A stretch of DNA of 64,000 nucleotides, from contig NW_027480495.1 of assembly GCF_051401765.1 (NCBI RefSeq), forward strand, positions 1,116,001 through 1,180,000, in the 5' to 3' direction. The position numbers and the translations under genes are program-made. The notes under the pieces are model-generated. The model was given only the letters and a program-made list of their open reading frames with translations. It had not been told where the DNA came from and made no database searches. This DNA comes from Calliopsis andreniformis. Its lineage: Eukaryota; Arthropoda; Insecta; Hymenoptera; Andrenidae. Positions 40,201 to 55,400 of the stretch are shown piece by piece (the stretch's first letter is position 1; the number at the start of each line of letters is the position of its first letter).

Positions 40201-42901
40201 TCAATCCTCAATCCTCAATCCTCAATCCTCAATCCTCAATCTTCAACCCTCAACACTCAATCTTCAATCCTCAATCCTCAATCCTCAATACTCAATCCTC
40301 AATCTTCAATCCTCAACACTAATCTTCAATCCTCAATCCTCAATCCTCAATCCTCAATCCTCATTCTTCAATCCTCAATACCCAATCCTCAATCTTCAAT
40401 CCTCAATCCTCAATCCTCAATCATAATCCCTCAATCCTCATTCTTCAATCCTCAATACCCAATCCTCAGTTTCAATTCTCAATCCTCAATCCTCATTTCT
40501 CAATCCTCAATCCTCAACCCTCAGCACTCATCCTCCATCCTCAATCCTCAATCCTCAATACTCAATCCTCAATCCTCAATCTTCAATCCTCAATTCTCAA
40601 TCTTCAATCCTCGATCCTCAATCCTCAATCCTCAATATTCAATCATCAATACTCGATCTTCAACCCTCAATCTTCAATCCTCAATACTCAATCTTCAATC
40701 CTCAATCCTCAATCCTCAACCTTCAATACTCAATACTCAATCTTCAATCCTCAATCCTCAATCCTCAATCCTCTATCCTCAATCCTCAATCCTCAATATT
40801 CAATCCTCAATGCTCAATCTTCAATCATGAATCCTCAGTCCTCAATTCTCAGTCGTCAATCCTCAGTCATCAATCCTCAATCTTCAATACTCAATCGTCA
40901 ATCCTTAGTCCTCAATCCTCAATCCTCAATCCTCGTTCCTCAAACCTCAATCCTCAACCCTCAGTCTTCATCCTCAATCCTCAAACCTCAATCCTCAATC
41001 CTCAATATTCAATCATCAATACTCAATCTTCAATCCTCAATCCTCAAACCTCAATCCTCAATCCTCATTCTTCAATCCTAAATACCTAATCCTCAATCTT
41101 CAATCCTCAATCCTCAATCCTCAATTCTCAATCCTCAATCCTTAGTCCCCGGACCTCAAACATCAATATTCAACCCTTAGTCCTCGTCCACAATCCACAA
41201 CCCTCAATCCGCAGTCATCAATATTCAATCATCAATATTCAATATTCAATCCTCAATCCTCAATCCTCAATCCTCAATCCTCAATCCTCAATCCTCATTC
41301 TTCAATCCTCAATACCCAATCCTCAATTTCAATCCTCAATCCTCAATCCTCATTTCTCAATCCTCAATCCTCAACCCTCAGCCCTCATACTCCATCCTCA
41401 GTACTCAATCCTCTATCCTCAATCTTCAATCCTCAATACTCAATCTTCAATCCTCATTCCTCAATCCTCAATCCTCAATCCTCAATCTTCAATCCTCAAT
41501 ACTCAATCTGCAATCCTCAATCCTTAAACCTCAATCCTCAATCCTCATTCCTCAATCCTCAATACCCAATCCTCAATCCTCAATCCTCAATCCTCAATCC
41601 TCAATCCTCAATCTTCAACCCTGAATCCTCAATCCTCAATACTCAATACTCAATCTTCAATCCTCAATACTCAATCTTCAATCCTCAATCCTCAATCCTC
41701 AATCCTCAATCCTCAATCCTCAATCCACAATCCTCAACCTTCTATACTCAATAATCAATCTCCAATCCTTGATCGTCAATCCTCAATCCTCAATCCTCAA
41801 TCTTCAACCCTGAATCCTCCATCCTCAATACTCAATACTCAATCTTCAATCCTCAATACTCAATCTTCAATCCTCAATCCTCAATCCTCAATCCTCAGTC
41901 CTCAATCTTCAACCCTCAACACTCAACCTTCAATCCTCAATCCTCAATCCTCAATCCTCAATCCTCAATCTTCAATCCTCATCACTAATCTTCAATCCTC
42001 AATCCTCAATCCTCAATCCTCAATCCTCATTCCCCAACCCTCAATCCTCATTCCTCAAAGCTCAATCCTCAACCCTCAGTCCTCATACTCAATTCTCAAT
42101 CCTCAATCCTCAATCCTCAAACCTCAATCCTCAATCCTCAATATTCAATCATCAATACTCAATCTTCAATCCTCAATCCTCAATCCTCAATCCTCAATCC
42201 TCAATCCTCAATCCTCAATCCTCAATCCTCAATCCTCAATCCTCAATACTCAATTCTCAATCCTCAATCCTCAGTCCTCAGTCGTCGAATCTCAATCCCC
42301 GACGCTTAGCACTCATCCTCAATCCTCAGTCCTCAATCCTCAATCCTCAAACCTAAATCCTCTACCGTCAGTCCTCAATCCTCAATCCTCAAACCTCAAT
42401 CCTCAATCCTCAATATTCAATCATCAATACTCAATCTTCAATCCTCAATCCTGAATCCTCAATCCTCAATCCTCAATCCTCAATCCTCAATATTCAATCA
42501 TCAATACTCAATCTTCAACCCTCAATCTTCAATCCTCAATACTCAATCTTCAATCCTCAATCCTCAATCCTCAATCCTCAATCCTCAATCTTCAATCCTC
42601 AACACTCAATCTTCAATACTCAATCCTCAATCCTCAATTCTCAATCCTCATTCTTCAATCCTCAATACCCAATCCGCAATCTTCAATTCTCAATCCTCAA
42701 TCCTCAATCCCAATTCCTCAATCCTCATTCTTCAATCCTCAATACCCAATCCTCAATTTTCAATCCTCAATCCTCAAACCTCAATCCTCAATCCTCAATC
42801 CTCAATCTTCAATCCTCAATACTCAATCTGCAACCCTCAATCCTCAAACCTCAATCCTCAATCCTCATTCCTCAATCCTCAATACCCAATCCTCAATCCT
42901 C
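40201..42901. repeat. 3,557-bp tandem unit, copy 2 (cut at 2,701 bp)
   Basis: Follows copy 1 faithfully until about 42901, where the expected GTACT is replaced by the AATTTT block that opens superunit A'. The unit is therefore truncated by the A/A' junction. Confidence 0.8.
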
Positions 42902-43170
42902 AATTTTCAACCCTGAATCCTCAATCCTCAATACTCAATCCTCTATCTTCAATCCTCAATACTCAATCTTCAATCCTTAATCCTCAATCTGCAATCCCGA
43001 ATCCCCAGTACTCAATCTTCAATCCTCAATGCTCAATCCTCAATCCTCAATCCTCAATCCTCAATCCTCATTCTTCAATCCTAAATACCCAATCCTCAAT
43101 CTTCAATCTTCAATCCTCAATCCTCAAACCTCAATCCTCAATCCTCATTCTTCAATCCTAAATACCCAAT

Positions 43171-46100
43171 CCTCAATCTTCAATCCTCAATCCTCAATCC
43201 TCAATTCTCAATCCTCAATCCTTAACACTCAGACCTCAAACATCAATATTCAACCCTCAGCCCTTGTCCTCAATCCACAACCCTCAATCCTCAGTCCTCA
43301 ATATTCAATCATCAATATTCAATCATCAATCCTCAATCCTCAATCCTCAATCCTCGATCCTCAATCCTCAATTTTCAACCCTGAATCCTCAATCCTCAAT
43401 ACTCAATCCTCAATCTTCAATCCTCAATACCCAATCTTCAATCCTCAATCCTCAATCCTCAATCCTCAATCCTCAATCCTCAATCTTCAATCCTCAACAC
43501 TAATCTTCAATCCTCAATCCCCAATCCTCAATCCTCAATCCTCATTCTTCAATCCTCTATACCCAATCCTCAATCTTCAATCCTCAATCCTCAATCCTCA
43601 ATCCTAATTCCTCAATCCTCATTCTTCAATCCTCAATACCCAATCCTCAATTTCAATCCTCAATCCTCAACCCTCATTTCTCAATCCTCAATCTTCAACC
43701 CTCAGCCCTCATCCTCCATCCTCAGTACTCAATCCTCTATCCTCAATCTTCAATCCTCAATACTCAATCTTCGATCCTCATTCCTCAATCCTCAATCCTC
43801 AATCCTCAATCTTCAATCGCCAATACTCAATCTGCAATCCCCAATACTCAAACCTCAATCCTCAATCCTCATTACTCAATCCTCAATACCCAATCCTCAA
43901 TCCTCAATCCTCAATCCTCAATCCTCAATATTCAATCATCAATACTCAATCTTGAATACTCAATCTTCAATCCTCAATACTCAACATTCAATCCTCAATC
44001 CTCAATCCTCAATCCTCAATCCTCAATCCTCAATCCTCAATCCTCAGGCATCAATACTCAATCTACAATATTCAATCCACAATCCTCAATCCTCAATCCT
44101 CAGGCATCAATACTCAATCTACAATACTCAATATTCAATCCCCAATACTCAATCTTCAATCATCAATCCTCAATCCTCAATTCTCAGTCGTCAATCCTCA
44201 GTCATGAATCCTCAATCTTCAATACTCAATCGTCAATCCTTAGTCCTCAATCCTCAATCATCGATCCTCGTTCCTCAAACCTCAATCCTCAACCCTCAGT
44301 CTTCATCCTCAATCCTCAAACCTCAATACTCAACCCTCAGTATTCAGTCATCAATACTCAATCTTCAATCCTCAATCCTCAAACCTCAATCCTCAATCCT
44401 CATTCTTCAATACTAAACACCCAATCCTCAATCCTCAATCCTCAATCCTCAATCCTCAATCCTCAATCTTCAACCCTGAATCCTCAATCCTCAATACTCA
44501 ATCCTCAATCTTCAGTCCTCAATACTCAATCTTCAATCCTCAATCCTCAATCCTCAATCCTCAATATTCAATCATCAATACTCAATCTTCAATCCTCAAT
44601 CCTCAATCCTCAATCCTCAATCCTCAATCCTCAATCCTCAATCCTCAATCCTCAATTCTCAATTCTCAATCCGCAATATTCAATCCTCAATACTCAATCT
44701 TCAATCATCAATCCTCAATCCTCAATTCTCAGTCGTCAGTCCTCAGTCATCAATCCTCAATCTTCAATACTCAATCGTCAATCCTTAGTCCTCAATCCTC
44801 AATCCTCAATCATCGTTCCTCAAACCTCAATCCTCAACCTTCAGTCTTCATCCTCAATCCTCAAACCTCAATCCTCAATCCTCAATATTCAATCATCAAT
44901 ACTCAATCTTCAATCCCCAATCCTCAAACCTCAATCCTCAATCCTCAATATTCAACCATCAATACTCAATCCTCAATCTTCAATCCTCAATACCCAATCT
45001 TCAATCCTCAATCCTCAATCCTCAATCCTCAATCCTCAATCTTCAATCCTCGACACTAATCTTCAATCCTCAATCCCCAATCCTCAATCCTCAATCCTCA
45101 TTCTTCAATCCTCAATACCCAATCCTCAATCTTCAATCCTCAATCCTCAATCCTCAATCCTAATTCCTCAATCCTCATTCTTCAATCCTCAATACCCAAT
45201 CCTCAATTTCAATCCTCAATCCTCAATCCTCATTTCTCAATCCTCAATCTTCAACCCTCAGCCCTCATCCTCCATCCTCAGTACTCAATCCTCTATCCTC
45301 AATCTTCAATCCTCAATACTCAATCTTCGATCCTCATTCCTCAATCCTCAATCCTCAATCCTCAATCTTCAATCGCCAATACTCAATCTGCAATCCCCAA
45401 TACTCAAACCTCAACCCTCAATCCTCATTACTCAATCCTCAATACCCAATCCTCAATCCTCAATGCTCAATCCTCAATCCTCAATATTCAATCATCAATA
45501 CTCAATCTTGAATCCTCAATCTTCAATCCTCAATACTCAACCTTCAATCCTCAATCCTCAATCCTCAATCCTCAATCCTCAATCCTCAGGCATCAATACT
45601 CAATCTACAATATTCAATCCACAATCCTCAATCCTCAATCCTCAGGCATCAATACTCAATCTACAATATTCAATCCACAATCCTTAATCCTCAATCCACA
45701 ATCCTCAACCTTCAATACTCAATACTCAATCTTCAATCCTCAATCCTCAATCCTCAATCCTCAATCCTCAATCCTCAATCCTCAATATTCAATCCTCAAT
45801 ACTCAGTCCTCAATCATCAATCCTCAATCCTCAATTCTCAGTCGTCAATCCTCAGTCATCAATCCACAATCTTCAATACTCAATCGTCAATCCTTAGTCC
45901 TCAATCCTCAATCCTCGATCCTCGTTCCTCAAACCTCAATCCTCAACCCTCAGTCTTCATCCTCAATCCTCAAACCTCAATCCTCAACCCTCAATATTCA
46001 ATCATCAATACTCAATCTTCAATCCTCAATCCTCAAACCTCAATCCTCAATCCTCATTCTTCAATACTAAACACCCAATCCTCAATCCTCAATCCTCAAT

Positions 46101-47822
46101 CCTCAATCCTCAATCCTCAATCTTCAACCCTGAATCCTCAATCCTCAATACTCAATCCTCAATCTTCAATCCTCAATACTCAATCTTCAATCCTCAATCC
46201 TCAATCCTCAATCCTCAATCCGCAATATTCAATCCTCAATACTCAATCTTCAATCATCAATCCTCAATCCTCAATTCTCAGTCGTCAATCCTCAGTCATC
46301 AATCCTCAATCTTCAATACTCAATCGTCAATCCTTAGTCCTCAATCCTCAATCCTCAATCCTCGTTCCTCAAACCTCTATCCTCAACCCTCAGTCTTCAT
46401 CCTCAATCCTCAAACCTCAATCCTCAATCCTCAATATTCAATCGTCAATACTCAATCTTCAATCCCCAATCCTCAAACCTCAATCCTCAATCCTCACTCT
46501 TCAATCCTAAATACCCAATCCTTAATCTTCAATCCTTAATCCTCAATCCTCAATTCTCAATCCTCAATCCTTAATCCTCAGACCTCAAACATCAATATTC
46601 AACCCTCAGTCCTCGTCCTCAATCCACAACCCTCAATCCTCAGTCCTCAATATTCAATCATAAATATTCAATCTTCAATCCTCAATCCTCAATCCTCAAT
46701 CCTCAATCCTCAATCCTCAATCCTAATTCCTCAATCCTCATTCTTCAATCCTCAATACCCAATCCTCAATTTCAATCCTCAATCCTCAATCCTCATTTCT
46801 CAATCCTCAATCCTCAACCCTCAGCCCTCATCCTCCATCCTCAGTACTCAATCCTCTATCCTCAATCTTCAATCCTCAATACTCAATCTTCAATCCTCAT
46901 TCCTCAATCCTCAATCCTCAATCCTCAATCTTCAATCCTCAAACATCTATCCTCAATTCTCAATCCTCAATCCTCAGTCCTCAGTCGTCAAACATCAATC
47001 CCCGACCCTTAGCACTCATCCTCAATCCTCATCCCTCAATCCTCAATCCTCAAACCTAAATCCTCTGCCGTCAGTCCTCGTCCTCAATCCTCAAACCTCA
47101 ATCCTCAATCCTCAATATTCAATCATCAATTCTCAATCTTCAATCCTCAATCCTCAATCCTCAATCCTCAATCCTCAATCCTCAATCCTCAATCCTCAAT
47201 ATTCAATAATCAATACTCAATCTTCAACCCACAATCTTCAATCCTCAATACTCAATCTTCAATCCTCAATCCTCAATCCTCAATCCTCAATCCTCAATCC
47301 TCAATATTCAATCCTCAATACTCAATCTTCAATCCTCAATCCTCAATCCTCAATATTCAATCCTCAATACTCAATCTTCACTCATCAATACTCAATCTTC
47401 AACCCTCAATCTTCAATCCTCAATAATCAATCCTCAATCCTCAATATTCAACCCTCAGCCCCCATCCTCCATCCTCAATACTCAATCCTCAATCCCCAAT
47501 CTTCAATCCTCAATTCTCAATCTTCGATCCTCGATCCTCAATCCTCAATATTCAATCCTCAATACTCAATCTTCAATCATCAATCCTCAATCCCCAATTC
47601 TCAGTCGTCAATCCTCAGTCATCAATCCTCAATCTTCAATACTCAATCGTCAATCCTTAGTCCTCAATCCTCAATCCTCAATCCTCGTTCATCAAAGCTC
47701 AATCCTCAATCCTCAATATTCAATCATCCATACTCAATCTTCAATCTTCAATCCTCAATCCTCAATCCTCAATCCTCAATCCTCATTCCTCAATATTCAA
47801 TCATCAATACTCAATCTTCAAC
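43171..47822. repeat. 4,652-bp tandem unit, copy 1
   Basis: Adjacent to an almost identical copy at +4,652 bp (43817 to 48469, 45373 to 50025, 47003 to 51655). It corresponds to about 22005-26260 in superunit A, which lacks 403 bp of it. Both tandem copies share a CATCAATCC variant (near 43325) where A has CTTCAATCC (near 22158), so the tandem duplication occurred after A and A' separated. Confidence 0.88.
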
Positions 47823-50800
47823 CCTCAATCTTCAATCCTCAATCCTCAATCCTCAATTCTCAATCCTCAATCCTTAACACTCAGACCTCAAACATCAATA
47901 TTCAACCCTCAGCCCTTGTCCTCAATCCACAACCCTCAATCCTCAGTCCTCAATATTCAATCATCAATATTCAATCATCAATCCTCAATCCTCAATCCTC
48001 AATCCTCGATCCTCAATCCTCAATTTTCAACCCTGAATCCTCAATCCTCAATACTCAATCCTCAATCTTCAATCCTCAATACCCAATCTTCAATCCTCAA
48101 TCCTCAATCCTCAATCCTCAATCCTCAATCCTCAATCTTCAATCCTCAACACTAATCTTCAATCCTCAATCCCCAATCCTCAATCCTCAATCCTCATTCT
48201 TCAATCCTCTATACCCAATCCTCAATCTTCAATCCTCAATCCTCAATCCTCAATCCTAATTCCTCAATCCTCATTCTTCAATCCTCAATACCCAATCCTC
48301 AATTTCAATCCTCAATCCTCAACCCTCATTTCTCAATCCTCAATCTTCAACCCTCAGCCCTCATCCTCCATCCTCAGTACTCAATCCTCTATCCTCAATC
48401 TTCAATCCTCAATACTCAATCTTCGATCCTCATTCCTCAATCCTCAATCCTCAATCCTCAATCTTCAATCGCCAATACTCAATCTGCAATCCCCAATACT
48501 CAAACCTCAATCCTCAATCCTCATTACTCAATCCTCAATACCCAATCCTCAATCCTCAATCCTCAATCCTCAATCCTCAATATTCAATCATCAATACTCA
48601 ATCTTGAATACTCAATCTTCAATCCTCAATACTCAACATTCAATCCTCAATCCTCAATCCTCAATCCTCAATCCTCAATCCTCAATCCTCAATCCTCAGG
48701 CATCAATACTCAATCTACAATATTCAATCCACAATCCTCAATCCTCAATCCTCAGGCATCAATACTCAATCTACAATACTCAATATTCAATCCCCAATAC
48801 TCAATCTTCAATCATCAATCCTCAATCCTCAATTCTCAGTCGTCAATCCTCAGTCATGAATCCTCAATCTTCAATACTCAATCGTCAATCCTTAGTCCTC
48901 AATCCTCAATCATCGATCCTCGTTCCTCAAACCTCAATCCTCAACCCTCAGTCTTCATCCTCAATCCTCAAACCTCAATACTCAACCCTCAGTATTCAGT
49001 CATCAATACTCAATCTTCAATCCTCAATCCTCAAACCTCAATCCTCAATCCTCATTCTTCAATACTAAACACCCAATCCTCAATCCTCAATCCTCAATCC
49101 TCAATCCTCAATCCTCAATCTTCAACCCTGAATCCTCAATCCTCAATACTCAATCCTCAATCTTCAGTCCTCAATACTCAATCTTCAATCCTCAATCCTC
49201 AATCCTCAATCCTCAATATTCAATCATCAATACTCAATCTTCAATCCTCAATCCTCAATCCTCAATCCTCAATCCTCAATCCTCAATCCTCAATCCTCAA
49301 TCCTCAATTCTCAATTCTCAATCCGCAATATTCAATCCTCAATACTCAATCTTCAATCATCAATCCTCAATCCTCAATTCTCAGTCGTCAGTCCTCAGTC
49401 ATCAATCCTCAATCTTCAATACTCAATCGTCAATCCTTAGTCCTCAATCCTCAATCCTCAATCATCGTTCCTCAAACCTCAATCCTCAACCTTCAGTCTT
49501 CATCCTCAATCCTCAAACCTCAATCCTCAATCCTCAATATTCAATCATCAATACTCAATCTTCAATCCCCAATCCTCAAACCTCAATCCTCAATCCTCAA
49601 TATTCAACCATCAATACTCAATCCTCAATCTTCAATCCTCAATACCCAATCTTCAATCCTCAATCCTCAATCCTCAATCCTCAATCCTCAATCTTCAATC
49701 CTCGACACTAATCTTCAATCCTCAATCCCCAATCCTCAATCCTCAATCCTCATTCTTCAATCCTCAATACCCAATCCTCAATCTTCAATCCTCAATCCTC
49801 AATCCTCAATCCTAATTCCTCAATCCTCATTCTTCAATCCTCAATACCCAATCCTCAATTTCAATCCTCAATCCTCAATCCTCATTTCTCAATCCTCAAT
49901 CTTCAACCCTCAGCCCTCATCCTCCATCCTCAGTACTCAATCCTCTATCCTCAATCTTCAATCCTCAATACTCAATCTTCGATCCTCATTCCTCAATCCT
50001 CAATCCTCAATCCTCAATCTTCAATCGCCAATACTCAATCTGCAATCCCCAATACTCAAACCTCAACCCTCAATCCTCATTACTCAATCCTCAATACCCA
50101 ATCCTCAATCCTCAATGCTCAATCCTCAATCCTCAATATTCAATCATCAATACTCAATCTTGAATCCTCAATCTTCAATCCTCAATACTCAACCTTCAAT
50201 CCTCAATCCTCAATCCTCAATCCTCAATCCTCAATCCTCAGGCATCAATACTCAATCTACAATATTCAATCCACAATCCTCAATCCTCAATCCTCAGGCA
50301 TCAATACTCAATCTACAATATTCAATCCACAATCCTTAATCCTCAATCCACAATCCTCAACCTTCAATACTCAATACTCAATCTTCAATCCTCAATCCTC
50401 AATCCTCAATCCTCAATCCTCAATCCTCAATCCTCAATATTCAATCCTCAATACTCAGTCCTCAATCATCAATCCTCAATCCTCAATTCTCAGTCGTCAA
50501 TCCTCAGTCATCAATCCACAATCTTCAATACTCAATCGTCAATCCTTAGTCCTCAATCCTCAATCCTCGATCCTCGTTCCTCAAACCTCAATCCTCAACC
50601 CTCAGTCTTCATCCTCAATCCTCAAACCTCAATCCTCAACCCTCAATATTCAATCATCAATACTCAATCTTCAATCCTCAATCCTCAAACCTCAATCCTC
50701 AATCCTCATTCTTCAATACTAAACACCCAATCCTCAATCCTCAATCCTCAATCCTCAATCCTCAATCCTCAATCTTCAACCCTGAATCCTCAATCCTCAA

Positions 50801-52474
50801 TACTCAATCCTCAATCTTCAATCCTCAATACTCAATCTTCAATCCTCAATCCTCAATCCTCAATCCTCAATCCGCAATATTCAATCCTCAATACTCAATC
50901 TTCAATCATCAATCCTCAATCCTCAATTCTCAGTCGTCAATCCTCAGTCATCAATCCTCAATCTTCAATACTCAATCGTCAATCCTTAGTCCTCAATCCT
51001 CAATCCTCAATCCTCGTTCCTCAAACCTCTATCCTCAACCCTCAGTCTTCATCCTCAATCCTCAAACCTCAATCCTCAATCCTCAATATTCAATCGTCAA
51101 TACTCAATCTTCAATCCCCAATCCTCAAACCTCAATCCTCAATCCTCACTCTTCAATCCTAAATACCCAATCCTTAATCTTCAATCCTTAATCCTCAATC
51201 CTCAATTCTCAATCCTCAATCCTTAATCCTCAGACCTCAAACATCAATATTCAACCCTCAGTCCTCGTCCTCAATCCACAACCCTCAATCCTCAGTCCTC
51301 AATATTCAATCATAAATATTCAATCTTCAATCCTCAATCCTCAATCCTCAATCCTCAATCCTCAATCCTCAATCCTAATTCCTCAATCCTCATTCTTCAA
51401 TCCTCAATACCCAATCCTCAATTTCAATCCTCAATCCTCAATCCTCATTTCTCAATCCTCAATCCTCAACCCTCAGCCCTCATCCTCCATCCTCAGTACT
51501 CAATCCTCTATCCTCAATCTTCAATCCTCAATACTCAATCTTCAATCCTCATTCCTCAATCCTCAATCCTCAATCCTCAATCTTCAATCCTCAAACATCT
51601 ATCCTCAATTCTCAATCCTCAATCCTCAGTCCTCAGTCGTCAAACATCAATCCCCGACCCTTAGCACTCATCCTCAATCCTCATCCCTCAATCCTCAATC
51701 CTCAAACCTAAATCCTCTGCCGTCAGTCCTCGTCCTCAATCCTCAAACCTCAATCCTCAATCCTCAATATTCAATCATCAATTCTCAATCTTCAATCCTC
51801 AATCCTCAATCCTCAATCCTCAATCCTCAATCCTCAATCCTCAATCCTCAATATTCAATAATCAATACTCAATCTTCAACCCACAATCTTCAATCCTCAA
51901 TACTCAATCTTCAATCCTCAATCCTCAATCCTCAATCCTCAATCCTCAATCCTCAATATTCAATCCTCAATACTCAATCTTCAATCCTCAATCCTCAATC
52001 CTCAATATTCAATCCTCAATACTCAATCTTCACTCATCAATACTCAATCTTCAACCCTCAATCTTCAATCCTCAATAATCAATCCTCAATCCTCAATATT
52101 CAACCCTCAGCCCCCATCCTCCATCCTCAATACTCAATCCTCAATCCCCAATCTTCAATCCTCAATTCTCAATCTTCGATCCTCGATCCTCAATCCTCAA
52201 TATTCAATCCTCAATACTCAATCTTCAATCATCAATCCTCAATCCCCAATTCTCAGTCGTCAATCCTCAGTCATCAATCCTCAATCTTCAATACTCAATC
52301 GTCAATCCTTAGTCCGCAATCCTCAATCCTCAATCCTCGTTCATCAAAGCTCAATCCTCAATCCTCAATATTCAATCATCCATACTCAATCTTCAATCTT
52401 CAATCCTCAATCCTCAATCCTCAATCCTCAATCCTCATTCCTCAATATTCAATCATCAATACTCAATCTTCAAC
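47823..52474. repeat. 4,652-bp tandem unit, copy 2
   Basis: The junctions share about 20 bp around CCTCAATCTTCAATCC, consistent with unequal exchange within the satellite. One difference was found on inspection: G at 52316 against T at 47664. After 52474 the sequence continues as in A after about 26260. Such near-identity means either a very recent duplication or an assembly duplication. Confidence 0.88.
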
Positions 52475-55400
52475 CCTCAATCTTCAATCCTCAATACTCA
52501 ATCTTCAATCCTGAATCCTCAATCCTCAATCCTCAATCCTCAATCCTCAGGCGTCAATACTCAATCTACAATATTCAATCCTCAATCCTTAACCCTCAAT
52601 CCACAATCCTCAAGCTTCAATACTCAATACTGAAACTTCAATCCTCAATCCTCAATCCTCAATCCTCAATCCTCAATCCTCAATCTTCAATCCTCAATTC
52701 TCAGTCTTCAATCCTCGATCCTCAATCCTCAATCCTCAATATTCAATCATCAATACTCAATCTTCAACCCTCAGTCTTCAATCCTCAATACTCAATCTTC
52801 AATCCTCAATCCTCAATCCTCAATCCTCAATCCTCATTCCCCAACCCTCAATCCTCATTCCTCAAACCTCAACCCTCAACCCTCAGTCCTCATACTCAAT
52901 CCTCAATCCTCAATCCTCAATCCTCAATCCTCAATCCTCAATCCTCAATATTCAATCCTCAATACTCAATCTTCAATCATCAATCCTCAATCCTCAATTC
53001 TCAGTCGTCAATCCTCAGTCATCAATCCTCAATCTTCAATACTCAATCGTCAATCCTTAGTCCTCAATCCTCAATCCTCAATCCTCGTTCCTCAAACCTC
53101 AATACTCAACCCTCAGTCTTCATCCTCAATCCTCAAACCTCTATCCTCAATCCTCAATATTCAAACATCAATACTCAATCTTCAATCCTCAATCCTCAAA
53201 CCTCAATCCTCAATCCTCATTCTTCAATCCTAAATACCCAATCCTCAATCTTCAATCCTCAATCCTCAATACTCAATTCTCAATCCTCAATCCTTAATCC
53301 TCAGACCACAGACATCAATATTCAACCCCCAGTCCGTGTCCTCAATCCTCAATCCTCAATACTCAATCCTCAATCTTCAATCCTCAATACTCAATCTTCA
53401 ATCCTCAATCCTCAATCCTCAATCCTCAATCCTCAATCCTCAATCTTCAACCCTCAACACTCAATCTTCAATCCTCAATCCTCAATCCTCAATACTCAAT
53501 CCTCAATCTTCAATCCTCAACACTAATCTTCAATCCTCAATCCTCAATCCTCAATCCTCAATCCTCATTCTTCAATCCTCAATACCCAATCCTCAATCTT
53601 CAATCCTCAATCCTCAATCCTCAATCATAATCCCTCAATCCTCATTCTTCAATCCTCAATACCCAATCCTCAGTTTCAATTCTCAATCCTCAATCCTCAT
53701 TTCTCAATCCTCAATCCTCAACCCTCAGCACTCATCCTCCATCCTCAATCCTCAATCCTCAATACTCAATCCTCAATCCTCAATCTTCAATCCTCAATTC
53801 TCAATCTTCAATCCTCGATCCTCAATCCTCAATCCTCAATATTCAATCATCAATACTCGATCTTCAACCCTCAATCTTCAATCCTCAATACTCAATCTTC
53901 AATCCTCAATCCTCAATCCTCAACCTTCAATACTCAATACTCAATCTTCAATCCTCAATCCTCAATCCTCAATCCTCTATCCTCAATCCTCAATCCTCAA
54001 TATTCAATCCTCAATGCTCAATCTTCAATCATGAATCCTCAGTCCTCAATTCTCAGTCGTCAATCCTCAGTCATCAATCCTCAATCTTCAATACTCAATC
54101 GTCAATCCTTAGTCCTCAATCCTCAATCCTCAATCCTCGTTCCTCAAACCTCAATCCTCAACCCTCAGTCTTCATCCTCAATCCTCAAACCTCAATCCTC
54201 AATCCTCAATATTCAATCATCAATACTCAATCTTCAATCCTCAATCCTCAAACCTCAATCCTCAATCCTCATTCTTCAATCCTAAATACCCAATCCTCAA
54301 TCTTCAATCCTCAATCCTCAATCCTCAATTCTCAATCCTCAATCCTTAGTCCCCAGACCTCAAACATCAATATTCAACCCTTAGTCCTCGTCCACAATCC
54401 ACAACCCTCAATCCGCAGTCATCAATATTCAATCATCAATATTCAATATTCAATCCTCAATCCTCAATCCTCAATCCTCAATCCTCAATCCTCAATCCTC
54501 ATTATTCAATCCTCAATACCCAATCCTCAATTTCAATCCTCAATCCTCAATCCTCATTTCTCAATCCTCAATCCTCAACCCTCAGCCCTCATACTCCATC
54601 CTCAGTACTCAATCCTCTATTCTCAATCTTCGATCCTCAATACTCAATCTTCAATCCTCATTCCTCAATCCTCAATCCTCAATCCTCAATCTTCAATCCT
54701 CAATACTCAATCTGCAATCCTCAATCCTTAAACCTCAATCCTCAATCCTCATTCCTCAATCCTCAATACCCAATCCTCAATCCTCAATCCTCAATCCTCA
54801 ATCCTCAATCCTCAATCTTCAACCCTGAATCCTCAATCCTCAATACTCAATCCTCAATCTTCAATCCTCAATACTCAATCTTCAATCCTCAATCCTCAAT
54901 CCTCAATCCTCAATATTCAATCATCAATACTCAATCTTCAAATCTCAATCCTCAATCCTCAATTCTCAATCCTCAATCCTCAATCCTCAATCCTCAATCC
55001 TCAATCCTCAATCCTCAATCCACAATCCTCAACCTTCTATACTCAATAATCAATCTCCAATCCTAGATCGTCAATCCTCAATCCTCAATCCTCAATCTTC
55101 AACCCTGAATCCTCAATCCTCAATACTCAATACTCAATCTTCAATCCTCAATACTCAATCTTCAATCCTCAATCCTCAATCCTCAATCCTCAGTCCTCAA
55201 TCTTCAACCCTCAACACTCAACCTTCAATCCTCAATCCTCAATCCTCAATCCTCAATCATCAATCTTCAATCCTCATCACTAATCTTCAATCCTCAATCC
55301 TCAATCCTCAATCCTCAATCCTCATTCCCCAACCCTCAATCCTCATTCCTCAAAGCTCAATCCTCAACCCTCAGTCCTCATACTCAATTCTCAATCCTCA

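Larger units (their letters stand above)
21695..42901. repeat. Superunit A, about 21.2 kb, first copy
   Basis: Starts at an AATTTT variant (21695) that is repeated at 42902, where the sequence switches to a second copy. Correspondences to A' include 21822 to 43029, 22651 to 43817, 24304 to 45463, 25441 to 47003, 29304 to 55518, 32971 to 58498 and 38743 to 63354. Relative to A', A lacks 403 bp at about 25365, lacks the 4,652-bp tandem copy, and carries an extra 91 bp (about 30301), an extra 601 bp (about 31190-31790) and an extra 902-bp tandem unit (about 34.27-36.07 kb). No gene is present. Confidence 0.83.
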
